NCBI RefSeq assembly: GCF_000419525.1
Contig: NZ_ATTE01000001.1
Span: 2,934,501 to 2,998,500, forward strand
Length of the DNA stretch: 64,000 bases
From: Leucothrix mucor DSM 2157
Lineage (GTDB): Bacteria > Pseudomonadota > Gammaproteobacteria > Thiotrichales > Thiotrichaceae
Direction: 5' to 3'
This document shows, one piece after another, positions 1 to 9,095 of the stretch. How positions within the stretch are numbered: the first letter of the stretch is position 1; every line of letters starts with the position of its first letter. A program made the position numbers and the translations under genes. Below the pieces are notes generated by a model. That model had not been told where the DNA came from. It made no database searches and saw only the letters and a program-made list of their open reading frames with translations.

Positions 1-1
1 G

Positions 2-367
2 CGTAGTGATCAATTGGGTTTGGTGATTATGTTTCACGCGGAATATTGCGAGTATTGCAAACGGCTAGAGGCGGATTTATTGCAACCGATGCTGCGCAGT
101 GGCGACTATGACGATAAGGTATTAATCCGCAAAATTCAGATTGATGGCGCGTACGATATGGTCAATTTTAATGGTCAGAAAATCGCCGCCAGCCAGCTAG
201 CCACACTCTATGATGCCTCAATGACGCCGACCTTGGTGTTTGTCGATGCTAATGGCGCTGAGCAAGCGAAGAAGCTATTAGGCTATACCTCACCGGACTT
301 TTTCGGTGCGTATTTAGACCGTGCAATCGGGCAACTGCACGCGGCAGTGATTAAGCCGTCTCAATAA
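2..367 (+). CDS. Thioredoxin-fold protein, 5' end missing
   Basis: The frame is already open at the window edge (codons from position 2 read R-S-D-Q-L-G), so the gene begins to the left; the TTG at 14 is an internal codon. The visible part carries a CxxC redox motif (A-E-Y-C-E-Y-C-K) followed about 50 residues later by a Thr-Pro-Thr cis-proline loop, as in thioredoxin-related proteins of the SoxW/DsbD-C type. A role in disulfide reduction is inferred from the fold. Whether it has a signal peptide cannot be judged. Its 3' end overlaps the convergent phosphoesterase gene by 17 bp. Confidence 0.8.
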   Translation, partial: RSDQLGLVIMFHAEYCEYCKRLEADLLQPMLRSGDYDDKVLIRKIQIDGAYDMVNFNGQKIAASQLATLYDASMTPTLVFVDANGAEQAKKLLGYTSPDFFGAYLDRAIGQLHAAVIKPSQ

Positions 368-1100
368 TCAATTGGTCGTTAAACGCGGTACCCTTTTCCT
401 TAGGATAGCCTCGCGGATTACAAATCACCCGACATTCTCCAATCATATAATCACTCAGATTATGGCAATGACCATGCAACCAATAATCCGGCTGCCAGCG
501 ATCGATAAAGCCCTCTAAATTTGATAAAAAAGCCGCTGTCATTTCATCGTCACTATAGCATTCTGCGGAAGATTTCAGGCTTGGGCCATGATGGCTTATT
601 ACGACATTGCTTGTTGCCTTGGAGCTTTCCAGGCTTTGAGCCAGCCAGTTTAGTGAGTCGGTATGGATTTGCTGGGTGATATCGGGCGTCAGGTATTTGG
701 CGCTGGGGTCATACCAAATGACTTTATAATCCGGCATCGCATATTGGGCCATGGCCTTGCCAGTCCACTCTTTGCCGTAGAGTTTAAAATCAGTCCACAA
801 GGTCGCGCCATGAAAGGCGACGCCATCTAGCTCTAAAGACTCATTCTCCAGAAAATGGACATTGCTGCCTGCAGCCGCTGCCCGAAGCTCGGCCTGTAGC
901 GTGGGATAAGCTTGGTTGTAGTATTCATGATTTCCCGCCACGTAGATCACAGGAATATCCAGCCCCAGAGAAACCGCCCATTCGACGCCTTTAGTGCCGA
1001 CATGAATATCACCCGCCAGCACTAACACATCTGCTGCTGCGTAATTGGCCTCAAACTCTGCAAATTCTAAATGCAGGTCGCTCTGAAGCTGGATTTTCAT
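351..1100 (-). CDS. Calcineurin-like metallophosphoesterase
   Basis: A 249-residue metallophosphoesterase with the whole family motif set: S-D-L-H-L-E at the N-terminus, G-D-I-H near residue 31, G-N-H-E near 57, S-H-H-G-P about 170 and H-G-H-C-H about 210. These supply the two-metal site that hydrolyses phosphomono- or diesters; the substrate is not evident. No signal peptide, so cytoplasmic. It starts 8 bp after the TOPRIM gene, and its Shine-Dalgarno (TTAGGAG) overlaps that gene's TAG stop, which suggests translational coupling and membership in the SMC/TOPRIM operon upstream. It could instead be an unrelated housekeeping passenger. Family assignment is firm; a role in defence is inference. 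Confidence 0.9.
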   Translation of the reverse strand: MKIQLQSDLHLEFAEFEANYAAADVLVLAGDIHVGTKGVEWAVSLGLDIPVIYVAGNHEYYNQAYPTLQAELRAAAAGSNVHFLENESLELDGVAFHGATLWTDFKLYGKEWTGKAMAQYAMPDYKVIWYDPSAKYLTPDITQQIHTDSLNWLAQSLESSKATSNVVISHHGPSLKSSAECYSDDEMTAAFLSNLEGFIDRWQPDYWLHGHCHNLSDYMIGECRVICNPRGYPKEKGTAFNDQLIIETA

Positions 1101-1108
1101 GGGGTCTC

Positions 1109-1951
1109 CTAACGGTTTGTTTCGATGAAATACTCTTGCGGCAATCCTACACCATGCTCGCGAATTAGCGGCCAGTATTTAAGGATATCAGGGTGGTTAC
1201 TATTATTTAGCGTTATCTGCCAAGTTCCCAGCTGTTTTTGATAGCGCTCATGATTTTTACATTGCTTGAGAGCGGCTAGCAACTGATCGTCAGGCGGGGC
1301 AATTAATTTCCCAAAGCAAGGTAAACTCTGTGCAATACCTAAACCAGCCGGATCAAAATCACCAAAATAAAACACGGGCACTTGCATCGCCTCTAAGAGC
1401 GACATAACCCATTTTTGATTATATTCATCTCCCCCTCTGAAGATGACTAGCGGGTTATCTGCATACTGGGTGATATCAAAATTTATTTTGTGAATATTCT
1501 CAAATGCTTCCCAGTTCTCAACAGCCATAATGCTGCGGTGTTGACAGTTATCCAACAACCACTGCCAGTTCACATCCAGACTACTGCCATCAGGCAGCGT
1601 TAACCTTTCAATGCCAAGTAACAAAGCTTGTGCAGGTAGAGCCTTCACAGCAATCCGATCTTCACGAACAGGACGGGTAGTTAGTTTTTCATTGCTCCCC
1701 AGCTTTGAAGCTTCAGCTCGGGTTAGGTCATTAAATTGCCCTGCTTTAACTTTATCAGGATCAACACCCTCACCTTGAATCAGTAGACTCTTGATCAGAG
1801 CTTTATCCTTCTCTGAAAACTCAATCTGAGTACCAACTAAACACCCAAGCCCATAAGTTTTGCTAAAGCCTTTTAGCATAGCCGTTGCTTGAACGCGGCT
1901 CTCTTCACTTTGAACTAACTTCAATAGTCGATTTATTAAACGCCTTTCCAT
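1109..1951 (-). CDS. jetD: TOPRIM nuclease-like subunit of a Wadjet/Mks system (JetD/MksG-like)
   Basis: The 280-residue protein ends in a TOPRIM-like half: a glutamate in A-V-E-N (E145) and a D-F-D-P-A-G motif (D198, D200) at the spacing of the metal-binding E and DxD of topoisomerase VI A-type TOPRIM domains. In Wadjet (JetABCD) and MksBEFG systems this subunit cuts plasmid DNA extruded by the SMC motor. Here it is the last of four tightly packed genes and its start overlaps the previous gene by 16 bp. It is shorter than typical JetD proteins (which I recall as about 380 residues), so the N-terminal region may be a different or reduced version. The TOPRIM motifs were seen directly; the JetD role comes from the motifs plus operon context. 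Confidence 0.75.
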   Translation of the reverse strand: MERRLINRLLKLVQSEESRVQATAMLKGFSKTYGLGCLVGTQIEFSEKDKALIKSLLIQGEGVDPDKVKAGQFNDLTRAEASKLGSNEKLTTRPVREDRIAVKALPAQALLLGIERLTLPDGSSLDVNWQWLLDNCQHRSIMAVENWEAFENIHKINFDITQYADNPLVIFRGGDEYNQKWVMSLLEAMQVPVFYFGDFDPAGLGIAQSLPCFGKLIAPPDDQLLAALKQCKNHERYQKQLGTWQITLNNSNHPDILKYWPLIREHGVGLPQEYFIETNR

Positions 1952-3177
1952 ACAGAAATATCCGAAACAGTAATGTTCCCGGACAGCCCATAGGCCGCCG
2001 GGGCCTCCATGCGCTCAACCTGTAACTTGCGCCAACGCGCATTGGTACTCACATTTAACATCTGCGTGGCATGCAGTACATACAACAACCACATTTCATC
2101 TTTCAGCGAAGAAAACTCCTCATGTTGCTGTTTCCACTGAAGCGCCGAAAGCGGCTTGGCCGACTCAATCGCCGCCCCTACATAATGATGAAAAGCCAGT
2201 TGAACAGGGTTCGGCTTGATTGTCACCGTGGCTTTATCATGACCTTCACCGACCAAACTTCCCGCTTTACGCTCACGATCAATGGTCATAGGAGCAGGCG
2301 GAATACTTTGCGCCACTTCTACCAATGCTTCTCTGGTACGGTTTTCACTTAAATCCGGATGGATTTTTAAGCGCAAGCCATCAAATCGCGCCGACCACGC
2401 TGGCAGTTCCAGCAGGTCTTCGGCATCCGGCACCTGATAATCCCGATTCTTATTCAAGAAATGGGCAAAGTTACGAATGCGGCGCGCCTCAGGCTCCACT
2501 TGGCGCAAGCGATATAAATAGTTTTTCAGTGTGCTAGTAATATCCAGCAAGGAAGCGCGCCACTCCGGCAACATATTTTGCAGCTGATATTGGTAAACAC
2601 CAAATAGCGGTACCAACAAATCCGAGCTACTTAACTGCTCGTTCAGACCATCCTGCTGTAATGCCCGTAGTGCATCACTAATTTTCTCTGCCTGATGAAT
2701 GTAGTACTCATTTTGCCGACGCTTTTCATCTAAGGTACTGACATTCGCAAAGCGGTTTTCAGTGAGGGTACGCAGAAACAGCAGCATCGAATCAATCCCT
2801 TCGCGCAGCTCAAACACGCCAGACTCGAAGTCGTTTTCATAGGTATCGCGATCTTCCGCGCGATTTTGATGACAGGCTTCTAAATACTCATCAACCAGAT
2901 GTTCCAGCCGGTTAATTTGCTCGCCAAAGTTTCCACTCAGTGCATAGTTACGCTGGCGCTGAAACACTTCATCTAAATGGCGGCTAAGGCTCGGACTTAA
3001 ACGATATTCATCCTGCACATACGGCAGCAATACCCGATGCTGCTGCAAACGGCGAATAGCCCGCTGATTTTCAGAATCGAGGTGTACGCCATTATTATGG
3101 TAAGCCTCTGAAATCAGCTGCTTATGGTTATGCAGCACATTCAGATAAGCAACAATGCTATCGGCATCCTGACTCAC
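1936..3177 (-). CDS. jetA: Kleisin-like condensin subunit (JetA/MksF-like)
   Basis: A 413-residue, strongly helical soluble protein with no recognisable enzymatic motif. Size, predicted winged-helix-like N-terminus (residues 1-70) and long helical middle (about 75-260) fit the kleisin subunit JetA/MksF, which bridges the heads of the SMC-like ATPase. The assignment rests mainly on context: it overlaps the MksE/JetB-like gene by 4 bp (ATGA) and precedes the TOPRIM gene, in an operon headed by an SMC-like ATPase. The C-terminal third (residues 290-413) is more polar and ends in a stretch rich in aromatic residues. I could not identify it from sequence similarity alone, so confidence is moderate. 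Confidence 0.65.
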   Translation of the reverse strand: MSQDADSIVAYLNVLHNHKQLISEAYHNNGVHLDSENQRAIRRLQQHRVLLPYVQDEYRLSPSLSRHLDEVFQRQRNYALSGNFGEQINRLEHLVDEYLEACHQNRAEDRDTYENDFESGVFELREGIDSMLLFLRTLTENRFANVSTLDEKRRQNEYYIHQAEKISDALRALQQDGLNEQLSSSDLLVPLFGVYQYQLQNMLPEWRASLLDITSTLKNYLYRLRQVEPEARRIRNFAHFLNKNRDYQVPDAEDLLELPAWSARFDGLRLKIHPDLSENRTREALVEVAQSIPPAPMTIDRERKAGSLVGEGHDKATVTIKPNPVQLAFHHYVGAAIESAKPLSALQWKQQHEEFSSLKDEMWLLYVLHATQMLNVSTNARWRKLQVERMEAPAAYGLSGNITVSDISVWKGV

Positions 3178-3806
3178 AGCAAATCACCTGCCTGATTCAA
3201 CTCGGGCTCTTCATCAATATCAGTGACAGATTCGTGCTCCATCAGGAACTCAATGGCTTCTAGAATGTATTCAACTTTGCCGGTCATGCGGTAAATTTCA
3301 CGTTCGGCATTGGCCAAGGTCAGATAGCCGTGATCTTTAAAATAACTCAGCACTTTATTGAGCCGCTGATGATCCGTGCCATCGGAAGATTTACCCTTAA
3401 TCTGGTTTAGCAGCGACTGCAGCTCATTGCGAAAACTAGGGTTAGCATCAATCACGCTCATGAGTTTATTCACCTCAATCACCGCGCCGACTTCCAACAT
3501 ATCATCACGCTCCAGCGCGCGCATCAGTAGCTCTAAAAAGCTTACCACCGGCCGCAAGGTATGCTTGATTTGGCGGAAGGTTTCCTTTGCCGCTTTTTTC
3601 TCATCCGCCTCAGTATCGATATGTGCACAGAAAAACGCACCACCATGGCGAGTGGTACTCAGTTTTAAGCCCATCTGCTCTAAATAGGCATCGATCTGCG
3701 CATAATTGTCAGTATCACTTAAAAAAGAGAAACCATCCTGATGCGACACCGGACAAATAAACTCGCCACCCAATAACTCGGGTAAAATCTGCTTAAACAT
3801 ACTCAC
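3174..3806 (-). CDS. jetB: Small condensin accessory subunit (JetB/MksE-like)
   Basis: A 210-residue protein with the look of MksE/JetB subunits: N-terminal segment ending in I-D-A-Y-L-E-Q-M-G-L near residue 45, a G-G-A-F-F strand at about 55, and a C-terminal winged-helix-like part (A-E-R-E-I-Y-R-M-T-G near 165) with an acidic tail. In these systems two copies bind the kleisin and shape the DNA clamp. Start codon overlaps the ATPase gene by 4 bp (ATGA), and its own stop overlaps the kleisin-like gene by 4 bp, a sign of stoichiometric translation. Two candidate starts exist (Met1 and Met3). Confidence 0.7.
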   Translation of the reverse strand: MSMFKQILPELLGGEFICPVSHQDGFSFLSDTDNYAQIDAYLEQMGLKLSTTRHGGAFFCAHIDTEADEKKAAKETFRQIKHTLRPVVSFLELLMRALERDDMLEVGAVIEVNKLMSVIDANPSFRNELQSLLNQIKGKSSDGTDHQRLNKVLSYFKDHGYLTLANAEREIYRMTGKVEYILEAIEFLMEHESVTDIDEEPELNQAGDLL

Positions 3807-6800
3807 GCCATCTCCCCAAGTTCAATTTTCACTTCGGCCAAACGACGGTCTGGCTCTACGGTAAATCGATTTTTAAACAAGGAAAGCGTATCGGGATCAG
3901 GATCTGGGAACGCTGAAACCAATGTGATGTTATTGCGTTTAAGCAAGGCCATTAGCTGTGGCACATTTCCGCTATCCAAGTCTTTCAACTCGTCCAGCGC
4001 CCACACAATATTGACCGGCGCATTGCGGCGAATGCGATTAATAAAGGCGATAAAAATCGTCACCAGTATCAAATACGACAAGCCATTGGAGGAAATCCCC
4101 TCCAGATCAGACGCTTTACGGAAAGTACGGCGATTGCCATTTTCCACCACTTCACCCTGAATACGGATTAGGTGTTTCAGGTCGGCACGAATGCCAGACT
4201 TCACTTCCCAATGCTCCAACAAGCGCTCTAAAGTTTGTGCAAATTCCGGCGGTGGCAGCTCATTGCTGAGCGCATCTAACCAATGACGATTAGTTTCAGC
4301 AATATCACAAATGGCATTCCAGTATTTCAGCTCTTTAATAGTGGAAATCACTTCCACACTCACTTCGCTAATGCTTTCAAACGTTAGACTGGTATCCAGG
4401 TGCGTTTGCAACTCGCGGTTAAATTGCAGCACTTTGCGATGAAAATCTTCCATCGTATGGTGAAATGCGGAGATATCACTGGCGATGGTTTTGGCTTCAG
4501 TCAGCAAAATACGCTGATACTTAAAGTGTTCCTCATCGAACCAGCTTTTCAACGGTGCAATCCATTTGCGGCTAGACTGCATATTTTCATTATTATGGCT
4601 CTGGAAGAATTGCTCCGGTGGCGTATCAATATGCACACGGAAACCACGCTGCATGGCAGTCACCAGCTGATGAATTTCCCGGTTTAACTTGCTTGCCTGA
4701 TCGCTGTATTGATTGGCTTGAGCAGTGAGCATATCCAACGTCCAAGTGACATCATACTCCGGCGCTTCAAGTTGCGGGTATTGGCTCATGCCGTCCAGAT
4801 GCTGACGCACCAAGCGTTGCTGTTCATACAGAGCTTCTAAGTTTTTATTTAGCTCGCTCATTTGCTGCATAAAGATCGCATGCTGCGCTTTCCAGGCGGC
4901 ATCAGCTTCGTTAACCGCCGTTTGGTGTCCCTGCTCTATCTTGCGCGACTCTTCTGCGCGAGCGCGGAATGTGTCCATCTGTGGCCACTCATTACGACAC
5001 CATAACTGCCACTGCTGTACCGCTTCAGTGATCTGGTCAATCTTGGCCAATGATTGATTAATGGCCTTTCGCTCATCTTCAAGCTTTTGTACACGCTCAG
5101 AGTCCACACCCTCGGCTTGCAGGGCGAGATGGCGCTCAGAATCCAACTGAGAAATCGCCACCTGCTGACGCGCCTGTGCATCAGCTAGCTGTGTTTTTAA
5201 CTTAGCCTGTACCTCATCGCGCTTCGCTAAACGCGCTTTGCGGGATTGCTGGTATTGATTCTGGCGAGTCTGGCGCTCATTTTTTGCCTGTTGCTCAAAC
5301 GCCGCCAAACGCTGACGACCGGTGCTCAGTTGCTGCTTAGACTCAACCACCGCAGCTTCGGCGTGTTGCTTGGCCAAAGCCCGACTCTCAGCCACTTGAC
5401 GCTGCGCCGCTTGTACCTCTGTTTGCACTTGCTGAATACGATGATCGCATTGCTGCAAGGCTTGGCGCTGCGCCTGGTAATTCGACTCAGCCTTCTTGCG
5501 GTCCACGCCAGCCTGCTGCAGATTTTGCTCGGCTTTTTCTAGCTGCTGCTTCAGCATATCCAGACGCGCTTCAGCCTCTTCAATAGCTTTAGCTGCCGCT
5601 GAGTGATCCGCTAAAGGATGTGCCTGTAACTTCTCCAGCTCCAACGACACGCCATAAATACTTTGCGTCTGCTCCAGCAATGCAGGCGATAAATCTTTCT
5701 GCGTTAAAATATCACCACGAATCACCTTGGCAATATCAACAGTCCAGTCCGGCCGCTCATTACGCAGAAAGTGCAGCAAGGTACCGGCTTCAGGCGCATA
5801 AAATCGCTCAATCTCAATGCGCTTTTGCTTTGCATTCTCCAGCTCAGATTGCGCATGATTTAGCAAACGCTCCTGCTCTTGAAAGGCTTGCTGCGCGCTT
5901 TGATAAACACGGCTCAGCTCACTGGCTTTTTCTTCCTGAAGTGACTTATGCTGATGCGCCGCATCTAAGGCTTCGCGCTTATTCGCCAGCAAAGCTTCCA
6001 GCGATGCATCAGGCATTGGATTAGATACTGCCTGCTCATTTCGAGCATTTAATTGCAGGGCTTTTTCGATCGCCTCCTGCAACTTTTGCCGAGCCGGAGT
6101 CAATGCTTCATCCGCCGTCTGCTCAGCCTGCTGATACTGTGACTCCAGCGCCACCAAGTCAGCTTCCGAGCTTCCAGCCTCAGCCATTAGCTGTTCCTGA
6201 ACTTGCTCGCGGATGTCATTAAATTTTTCTTTTTCATCCTGCTTATGGCGTTCGTAGCGATTAAAGATTTCGCTTTGTTTACCCAGCAGCGTTTCACGTC
6301 GGTCTTCCAGATTTTTACGCTCTGAACGTAGCTGTGGCGCTTGCTCTACCAGCTCCGCCTGCTGCTGGATCTTTTGGCGATCATAAGCATCCGATTGCGA
6401 TTGTAAATCAGCCACTTTTTTCTCAGCTGACTCCGCATCATTCTTAGCCTGCGTGCGCTGTTCGATTAAGCGGGTACGCTCCACATCATAAGCATCTTTA
6501 GCGCCATTACCGGTGACCTCAAGCTCACGTTTAGCCGCCAGCTTTTCCTCTATTGCTGCATCCTGATGATTGGCTAAGCTTTGGTATTTTGCGCGAATTT
6601 CACCTAAGGATTGCTCGACTACCTGCAGCTTATTATCCGCTGCTTCCGCCTGCTCCATTTTCGGAGCCAGCGCCATAACTTCGCGGTACGACTTAAAATG
6701 CCGTGGCCAGTCTTCGATTTTACGACGATCTCCAGACAGCGATAAATCACCGTCCTGCAAAGCCACGCAATCCACCGTCATGCTTTGCAAATCTTCAAAA

Positions 6801-7900
6801 TTCGTTTTACGGCGGAACATGCCGCTTACAATTTTTTCGATTTGTCCTAAGGGATGATTAATGGAGGTGCAGGCGTAATCTGCAGTCAGTGCCCGAAGGT
6901 ATTTTTGGCGCTGACGGTCACGCGTGCCGCTGCCAACGGCCTGAATAATCGCGCGGTATTCGGTAAGGGATTCAATCTGTTTTTCGCTGTAATGGTAGCC
7001 AGATAACTTCAGATGACGGACTAAATCCTGCGCCTGCACAATTTTGCCATCTTCCGTAATAAACTGATTCAGCTCAAAGCCATGGCGCACAAAGCGATAG
7101 AAAACGCGCTCGCCACTGCTATCCGCATACGCCACAACTAAGCGCTGCTCGCCGGCTTCACGCTGGTATTCAAAGATAATATAGGAAGTAGAACGTGGCA
7201 GGTAATAGCCAATAAAGGAATCGCGACCCGCTTGTGCGGTGACAATCCGGTTCGGGCTTTCCCCGTAGAACAGCATCAGGAGTTGGAGTAGTGAGGTTTT
7301 GCCGCGACCGTTACGGCCGGTCAGTACACTACCGCCATCAACCGGCATTTCAACAATGCGGCCAGTGCTCAAGGAGTCGACCAGAATCATACGCTGCAAA
7401 CCGAAACTACGGTCAACTGCTGGTGCATTAGCCGCTTGATCTGATTCAGACTCAGGCAAGTCCAATATGAGCTCTGGCTCGGCAGGTGACTCAAGCTCTA
7501 GCGAAAGCTCAGTCGATGGCTTGGCTTCTAGTACTAATTCAGAGGCATCTACCTCAACACCAATGGGCGGCTCTGGCTTGACGGGAGCAATAGGAGACTC
7601 TGCCTCACCATCTGCAGTTAGCACTAGCTCAACAGCATCAGGCTTAGCTTTCTCATCAGTACTCACTTTGCGCTTAGCTTTTGAGGGTTTAGCCTTCAGC
7701 TTTTCAGCCGGTGCTGGCTCAAGCAACGCAAACTCTTCGGCAAATAGCTCAATCGTATCAGGGTCCTTATGAACTTCCGCCGCCTCGTCTTCAGTCGATA
7801 CTTCGGGTTCTGCGTCCTCTGCTTCCAACGTTGCCGTTGGGGGTAATTCTATTTCAGCTACTAAGCCCGATGAGAATATATCGGTCTGAAACTCTGCCAT
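3803..7900 (-). CDS. jetC: SMC-like ATPase of a Wadjet/MksB system with long N-terminal extension
   Basis: A 1365-residue ATPase with split ATP-binding halves: Walker A G-R-N-G-R-G-K-T at residues 195-202, a signature-like S-S-N-G-L-S-Y near 1270 and Walker B I-V-W-A-L-D-E with D1303/E1304. Between them lies a very long Gln/Glu/Ala-rich coiled coil interrupted by a small hinge-like region (about residues 690-740). This is the architecture of JetC/MksB loop-extruding motors rather than of SMC proper. Residues 1 to about 165, before the conserved F-G-L-Q-R-M start of the ATPase, are an acidic Pro/Ala/Glu/Lys-rich extension not expected in the family. It heads the operon; the preceding gene ends 72 bp upstream. 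Confidence 0.85.
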   Translation of the reverse strand: MAEFQTDIFSSGLVAEIELPPTATLEAEDAEPEVSTEDEAAEVHKDPDTIELFAEEFALLEPAPAEKLKAKPSKAKRKVSTDEKAKPDAVELVLTADGEAESPIAPVKPEPPIGVEVDASELVLEAKPSTELSLELESPAEPELILDLPESESDQAANAPAVDRSFGLQRMILVDSLSTGRIVEMPVDGGSVLTGRNGRGKTSLLQLLMLFYGESPNRIVTAQAGRDSFIGYYLPRSTSYIIFEYQREAGEQRLVVAYADSSGERVFYRFVRHGFELNQFITEDGKIVQAQDLVRHLKLSGYHYSEKQIESLTEYRAIIQAVGSGTRDRQRQKYLRALTADYACTSINHPLGQIEKIVSGMFRRKTNFEDLQSMTVDCVALQDGDLSLSGDRRKIEDWPRHFKSYREVMALAPKMEQAEAADNKLQVVEQSLGEIRAKYQSLANHQDAAIEEKLAAKRELEVTGNGAKDAYDVERTRLIEQRTQAKNDAESAEKKVADLQSQSDAYDRQKIQQQAELVEQAPQLRSERKNLEDRRETLLGKQSEIFNRYERHKQDEKEKFNDIREQVQEQLMAEAGSSEADLVALESQYQQAEQTADEALTPARQKLQEAIEKALQLNARNEQAVSNPMPDASLEALLANKREALDAAHQHKSLQEEKASELSRVYQSAQQAFQEQERLLNHAQSELENAKQKRIEIERFYAPEAGTLLHFLRNERPDWTVDIAKVIRGDILTQKDLSPALLEQTQSIYGVSLELEKLQAHPLADHSAAAKAIEEAEARLDMLKQQLEKAEQNLQQAGVDRKKAESNYQAQRQALQQCDHRIQQVQTEVQAAQRQVAESRALAKQHAEAAVVESKQQLSTGRQRLAAFEQQAKNERQTRQNQYQQSRKARLAKRDEVQAKLKTQLADAQARQQVAISQLDSERHLALQAEGVDSERVQKLEDERKAINQSLAKIDQITEAVQQWQLWCRNEWPQMDTFRARAEESRKIEQGHQTAVNEADAAWKAQHAIFMQQMSELNKNLEALYEQQRLVRQHLDGMSQYPQLEAPEYDVTWTLDMLTAQANQYSDQASKLNREIHQLVTAMQRGFRVHIDTPPEQFFQSHNNENMQSSRKWIAPLKSWFDEEHFKYQRILLTEAKTIASDISAFHHTMEDFHRKVLQFNRELQTHLDTSLTFESISEVSVEVISTIKELKYWNAICDIAETNRHWLDALSNELPPPEFAQTLERLLEHWEVKSGIRADLKHLIRIQGEVVENGNRRTFRKASDLEGISSNGLSYLILVTIFIAFINRIRRNAPVNIVWALDELKDLDSGNVPQLMALLKRNNITLVSAFPDPDPDTLSLFKNRFTVEPDRRLAEVKIELGEMA

Positions 7901-7972
7901 TTACCTGTCCTGTTTAAAATATTTCTCCAAGCCGCAGCATTTTACTCTGATGACAGGCTCACGTGTAAATAT

Positions 7973-9091
7973 TTAACAGCAGACTTCTAAATGAGATGGC
8001 TGATCTTGCCAACAAATGGTTTTTAATTGCCCGCCTTTAGCTTGGTACATCATTGCATCAGCTTCTTCTAACAAACCAGTCACACTAAACCCGACCTCAC
8101 TCGCTTTCGCACCGCCCGAACTCACACGTACTGGTATTTGAATATCGCCATATTGATAAGGTGCTTTTAAGGCTTCAATCAAACGCGCATGGTAACGATC
8201 AACCCGATGCTGATTTTCGGTATGACACAGCCATAGGAATTCATCACCACCGACCCTGCCCACCAAACCAATTTCTGATAACTGCTCAGTAAACTGTTTT
8301 GCTAAATAAATCAGTATCTCATCGCCCGCCATATGGCCATGAGTATCATTGACTTGTTTAAACTTGTTCAAGTCAAAAGCAACCAAGGTGCATGGTGTTT
8401 TCGAGCGACAATATTCTTTGATCTTACCCATAATATGATCACGGCTGGCCACACCAGTCAGCGAATCATGATCCAGCATAAACTGATGAATCGCACGCTC
8501 GCGCATTACGAAGTACAACGAAGAACCAAGATAAACAATAAATGCCAAGACAACTGAGGAGAGCAATGACAACGCTTTTAATAACTTACCCCAGGCAGCA
8601 TGTGAATACTCACCATCCGCATCCGTCACCTCATGAATGAGATACTGGTTCATATTATTGCTGTCTTGCTTGAGTATGCTGGCCCACCTTAGTAAGCGTT
8701 GCGGGTCAATTTCACTGGTGTAAAGATCCGGCTCCATCGCCTTAACATGTTCAAACACGCTGGAGACTAAAAAGTACAAACCTTGAACCTGCCCCAGCAT
8801 ATCGTCTTTTTCCAAGCTATTTAAGCTCACCGGCAAGCGGCTCCACAACACATCGTAGCGCAGTTGCAGGGATTTCAAATCATTCGCACCCGCCACATAC
8901 AACTGCGTTTCATATTGCGTCGCTTCCAGCTCCGCAATAAGGTGCCCTAAGCTCCATAAGGACTCCCGCTTATAGTTTTCCAGCAAAAAATAGGTCGACA
9001 CTAAATTGAGTGCCGACAAATAAATTGCTACGAGCAATACCGGCGCGAGAAGCCAGTGAATCCATTTGCTCTTAATACCTAGGTTGTTCAT
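7973..9091 (-). CDS. Membrane-bound diguanylate cyclase (GGDEF)
   Basis: A 372-residue protein with an N-terminal membrane helix (about 13-35), a roughly 135-residue periplasmic region, a second helix (about 170-192) and a GGDEF domain starting near D-H-D-S-L-T-G. The catalytic G-G-D-E-F motif is intact at about residue 281, so synthesis of c-di-GMP is expected. The inhibitory RxxD site five residues before GGDEF is absent (S-E-I-G instead), so product inhibition through that site is unlikely. The gene follows a periplasmic SUOX-fold-like protein by 4 bp, which suggests that protein supplies the sensory input (inference). Confidence 0.92.
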   Translation of the reverse strand: MNNLGIKSKWIHWLLAPVLLVAIYLSALNLVSTYFLLENYKRESLWSLGHLIAELEATQYETQLYVAGANDLKSLQLRYDVLWSRLPVSLNSLEKDDMLGQVQGLYFLVSSVFEHVKAMEPDLYTSEIDPQRLLRWASILKQDSNNMNQYLIHEVTDADGEYSHAAWGKLLKALSLLSSVVLAFIVYLGSSLYFVMRERAIHQFMLDHDSLTGVASRDHIMGKIKEYCRSKTPCTLVAFDLNKFKQVNDTHGHMAGDEILIYLAKQFTEQLSEIGLVGRVGGDEFLWLCHTENQHRVDRYHARLIEALKAPYQYGDIQIPVRVSSGGAKASEVGFSVTGLLEEADAMMYQAKGGQLKTICWQDQPSHLEVCC

Positions 9092-9095
9092 AGCA

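Noticed and set aside
5620-6024. 134-codon plus-strand frame opposite the SMC-like ATPase
   Set aside because: Shadow of the coiled-coil coding sequence.
1109-7900. Operon as housekeeping MukBEF
   Set aside because: A TOPRIM gene is part of the unit and the subunits look like MksBEF/Jet types; the neighbours are not those of mukFEB (smtA).
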